The position numbers and the translations under genes were made by a program. The notes beneath the pieces were generated by a model. That model worked only from the letters and a program-made list of their open reading frames with translations, did not search any database and was not told the origin of the DNA. Positions 40,117 through 42,448 of a DNA stretch of 42,448 bases are shown one piece after another (position 1 is the first letter of the stretch; each line of letters begins with the position of its first letter). The stretch is from NCBI GenBank assembly GCA_964441445.1, contig CAYTYO010000003.1, positions 1-42,448 of the forward strand, given 5' to 3'. Source of the stretch: XYB1-FULL-44-23 sp964441445. Its GTDB lineage: Bacteria > Patescibacteriota > Microgenomatia > CAZETR01 > Amesbacteraceae.

Positions 40117-40716
40117 TTATCGGGAGTAGAACTCCACAATTAGTTGTTCGTTTACCGGACTGTCCACGTCTTCTCTCTTGGGCTGCATAGTAACTTGCCC
40201 AACAGCTCCAGTACGTTTAAGCCAGGCAGGAAGGATAATATCGGTACTTTCAAGGCGAGATTTTATCACCGGAGAGTTAGTAACTCTCTCATCAAGAGTA
40301 ATCAATTCTCCTACTTTTGTTTGATAGGAAGGAATTGAAACTTTTTTATTGTTGATTAGTACGTGGCCATGAGATACTGCCTGTCTGGCCATAGCTCTGG
40401 TGGAAGTTAACCCCAATCGGTAAACAACGTTATCCAGCCGCATCTCAAGAAGACGGAGTAAATGTTCTCCGGTCTTGCCACGAACCTTTTTCGCCTTTTC
40501 AAAGTACCCTCGAAACTGTTTTTCGATTATACCATACATGCGCTTAGTTTTCTGCTTTTCTCTCAGTCTAGTGCCATAATCAGACAATCGTTTTGATCCT
40601 TTTTGTCCATGCTGACCCGGAGGAATGGTGGCTCTTTTTAGCTTGTTTCCTTTGCCGAACAGATCAAAGCCCTCCCGGCGGGATAAACGATTTTTTGGTC
40701 CTATATATCTAGACAT
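40117..40716 (-). CDS. rpsD: Ribosomal protein S4
   Basis: The 199-residue product from ATG 40716 (MSRYIGPKNRLSRREGFDLFG) nucleates small-subunit assembly. It has the N-terminal domain and the S4 RNA-binding domain (MRLDNVVYRLGLTSTRAMARQAVSHGHVLINNKKV). The N-terminal zinc cysteines are absent, as in the zinc-free form. The longer in-frame start is not conserved. It lies ten bases after rpsG. Confidence 0.97.
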   Translation of the reverse strand: MSRYIGPKNRLSRREGFDLFGKGNKLKRATIPPGQHGQKGSKRLSDYGTRLREKQKTKRMYGIIEKQFRGYFEKAKKVRGKTGEHLLRLLEMRLDNVVYRLGLTSTRAMARQAVSHGHVLINNKKVSIPSYQTKVGELITLDERVTNSPVIKSRLESTDIILPAWLKRTGAVGQVTMQPKREDVDSPVNEQLIVEFYSR

Positions 40717-40726
40717 AGAATAACGT

Positions 40727-41203
40727 TTACCAACGGAAATGAGCAAAAGCTTTGTTTGCTTCTGCCATCCTATGCGTATCTAACTTCTTTTTTATTGCGG
40801 CGCCCGAGTTATTCGAAGCATCAATTAATTCGGCAGCGAGTTTTTCGGCAAAAGAATGATATTCAGTATTTGGCCGGGCTTTTGAAGCGATTATTAGCCA
40901 CCTTATAGCTAACGAGTCTTTGCGCGGTCCGCGAACCGGAACCGGGACTTGATAGGCCGCTCCGCCAATTCTCCTGGCTCTAACTTCCATTTGAGGTTTA
41001 ATATTTTCTAAGGAACTAGTAAAAAACTCTAACGGCTCTTGACCCGTTTTTGATTTAATGATGTCCAAAGCTTGATAGACCTGTCTACGAGCGGGTTCTT
41101 TTTTTCCGTCTTTCATCATCCGATTGATCAGTTTAGTCAGCATAACCGAACCGAAAGTTGGATCCGGATTTATATTTCTTATTGGTGCTGGTTTTGATCT
41201 CAT
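40727..41203 (-). CDS. rpsG: Ribosomal protein S7
   Basis: The 158-residue protein organises the small-subunit head. It has DPTFGSVMLTKLINRMMKDGKK, VEVRARRIGGAAYQVPVPV-like core and a C-terminal helix with HRMAEANKAFAHFRW. It lies eight bases after rpsL. Confidence 0.97.
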   Translation of the reverse strand: MRSKPAPIRNINPDPTFGSVMLTKLINRMMKDGKKEPARRQVYQALDIIKSKTGQEPLEFFTSSLENIKPQMEVRARRIGGAAYQVPVPVRGPRKDSLAIRWLIIASKARPNTEYHSFAEKLAAELIDASNNSGAAIKKKLDTHRMAEANKAFAHFRW

Positions 41204-41211
41204 AGTAAATA

Positions 41212-41646
41212 TTAATTTGCGGCTGCGCCTTTGGGCCCAGAGGTAGATTTAGTTCCGTATCTGGACCGACCTTGTTTTCGGTTCTCAACTCCGCTGGCAT
41301 CATATTTACCACGTACTATGTGGTATTTAACTCCAGGCAAGTCCTTTACCCTTCCGCCGCGGATTAAAACTATTCCGTGTTCGGCAATATTATGACCAAT
41401 TCCAGGAATGTAGCACGTTACTTCTGTCTTATTTGAAAGGCGAACCCGGGCAATTTTCCTCAGAGCAGAGTTAGGTTTTTTAGGTGTCATGGTTTTTACA
41501 ACGGTGACAACTCCTCTTTTAAAAGGATTCGATGTGGAGGCAAATTTTCTATCTTTAGCATTAAACGACCTCCGCAATGCGGTGGCTTTAATTTTTTTAC
41601 TTTTCAGTTTTCGCGATTTTCTGATAAGTTGGTTGACTGTCGGCAT
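41212..41646 (-). CDS. rpsL: Ribosomal protein S12
   Basis: The 144-residue product from ATG 41646 (MPTVNQLIRKSRKLKSKK) is at the decoding centre. PKKPNSALRKIARVRL and GRVKDLPGVKYHIVRG hold the two lysines linked to streptomycin sensitivity. It is about 20 residues longer than E. coli S12, with an insert before the KRGVV strand and a longer tail. It lies seven bases after rpoC. Confidence 0.97.
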   Translation of the reverse strand: MPTVNQLIRKSRKLKSKKIKATALRRSFNAKDRKFASTSNPFKRGVVTVVKTMTPKKPNSALRKIARVRLSNKTEVTCYIPGIGHNIAEHGIVLIRGGRVKDLPGVKYHIVRGKYDASGVENRKQGRSRYGTKSTSGPKGAAAN

Positions 41647-41653
41647 AAGTTTT

Positions 41654-42448
41654 TTAGGAAATAACTGCTCTGACGGCATCGGTCGGAATAAGCCGTCCAA
41701 TAATAACATTCTCTTTGAGGCCAAGCAGAGGATCAATTTTACCCTCTACAGCTGCTTCCGCCAACTGAGAAGTGGTTTCGATAAATGATGCGGCTGACAA
41801 CCATGACCCGGTTTTAAGAGCAGATCGGGTAATACCAAGGACTACTACCTGTGCTGTTGCCGGCTCTCCGCCAGCAGCTAGAACTTTGGCATTCTCATTT
41901 TCAAAAGCACTTCTATCAATGATGTCGCCGGGCAACAAAACGGCGTCGCCCTGAGAAAGTATTCTAACGCGGTCACTCATTTTTCTTACTATGACTTCGA
42001 AATGTTTGTCATGAATGGGTACACCCTGAGATTCATAGACCGACTGAATTTCTTCTATCAAATATTCCTGAGCACCACGAAGGCCGCGGACTTCCAATAC
42101 CTCTTTAATATCTAATGAGCCTGTAGCCAGCTGTTGACCTGCAGCTACTAAATCTCCATCTGTTACTTTCAACTCGGCTGCAAGCGGAATAAGGTACTCA
42201 CGCTCTTCTACCGGTTTAACAGATGTGTTTCTTATCCTTACCTTGTAGCCTTCATCTGTTTCAGTTACCTCTATTTTTCCTGATATTTCCGCTAACGGAG
42301 AGACTAATTTGGGGGTTCTGGCTTCAAATAGTTCTTCTACTCTGGGCAGACCCTGTGTAACATCGATGCTTCCCACTGAAAGTCCACCTCTCTTACCATG
42401 AAGTGTCATCTGTGTACCCGGTTCACCGATACTCTGGGCAGCCGTTAC
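41654..42448 (-). CDS. rpoC: RNA polymerase beta' subunit, C-terminal part (cut by window edge)
   Basis: The open frame runs to the right edge and reads VTAAQSIGEPGTQMTLH just inside it, then DVTQGLPRVEELFEARTPK. These belong to the trigger-loop and following conserved regions of beta'. After it come the ENENAKVLAAGGEPATAQVVVLGITRSALKTGSWLSAASFIETT and GLKENVIIGRLIPTD segments. The gene starts outside the window. It leads into rpsL with seven bases between. Confidence 0.97.
   Translation of the reverse strand, partial: VTAAQSIGEPGTQMTLHGKRGGLSVGSIDVTQGLPRVEELFEARTPKLVSPLAEISGKIEVTETDEGYKVRIRNTSVKPVEEREYLIPLAAELKVTDGDLVAAGQQLATGSLDIKEVLEVRGLRGAQEYLIEEIQSVYESQGVPIHDKHFEVIVRKMSDRVRILSQGDAVLLPGDIIDRSAFENENAKVLAAGGEPATAQVVVLGITRSALKTGSWLSAASFIETTSQLAEAAVEGKIDPLLGLKENVIIGRLIPTDAVRAVIS

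Noticed and set aside
1..42448. CRISPR arrays, insertion sequences, prophage or attachment sites
   Set aside because: No regularly spaced repeats, transposase or integrase, or terminal inverted repeats were seen.
1..42448. UGA recoded as glycine
   Set aside because: TGA serves as the stop in cca, recJ and aspS and the proteins end at the expected places.

Overview
The window looks like a piece of a candidate phyla radiation (Patescibacteria) genome, probably from the Microgenomates side. That placement is inferred from the gene families: tiny zinc-ribbon DUF5679 and DUF3096-like proteins, a DUF3048 protein, a short RSH enzyme, an archaeal-type AspRS, membrane-anchored proteins without known function, and very tight gene packing. 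TGA is used as an ordinary stop (for example cca, recJ and aspS), so the UGA-glycine code of some CPR lineages does not apply. A run of exactly 100 N at 16345-16444 marks a scaffold join.

Layout. Positions 1-89 hold the end of a 3-methyladenine DNA glycosylase gene. Positions 230-5050 hold a DUF2130 protein, a DsbA/DsbB/cupredoxin redox cluster with a possible small ORF, a SET-domain protein, a methyltransferase and a secreted protein. Positions 5036-11629 hold a P-type cation ATPase, an anchored HNH protein, a LUD protein, a 3'-5' exonuclease with a clamp-binding tail, and a DUF2207 protein with a polyglycine end. Positions 11635-16908 hold a double-psi-barrel-like secreted protein, gltX, an anchored protein, a D-Ala-D-Ala carboxypeptidase and aspS, which contains the gap. 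Positions 16915-17508 hold a promoter, an apparently unassigned structured RNA with a terminator, and two small ORFs. Positions 17526-22510 hold a short RSH enzyme and recJ, divergent from cca and a methyltransferase. Positions 22507-25444 form a tight operon of a winged-helix protein, an AbrB protein, secD and secF. Positions 25507-30893 hold DUF3048, two small proteins, a second exonuclease, a DUF3096-like protein, rnpB, an AI-2E-type exporter, miaA and an unknown protein. Positions 30890-33844 hold a three-gene ABC-2 transporter and HU. Positions 33995-37677 hold rny, recX, recA and a membrane protein. Positions 37754-37824 hold tRNA-Pro(GGG). Positions 37876-42448 form a compact rpoC-rpsL-rpsG-rpsD-rpoA-rplQ-rplM-rpsI cluster running off the right edge.

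The strongest genome-scale signal is regulatory. At least 17 genes have a -10 hexamer only 6-10 bases before the start codon, so their mRNAs should be leaderless or nearly so. A minority (cupredoxin, the small ORF, HU, DUF5679) have strong Shine-Dalgarno sequences instead. The pattern also decides several starts (DsbB at 2400, SET at 3657, the unknown protein at 30240).

The best candidate for something undescribed is the RNA at about 16949-17110. It has its own promoter, a nested multi-stem fold and a terminator hairpin that also contains the Shine-Dalgarno sequence of two small unknown proteins.
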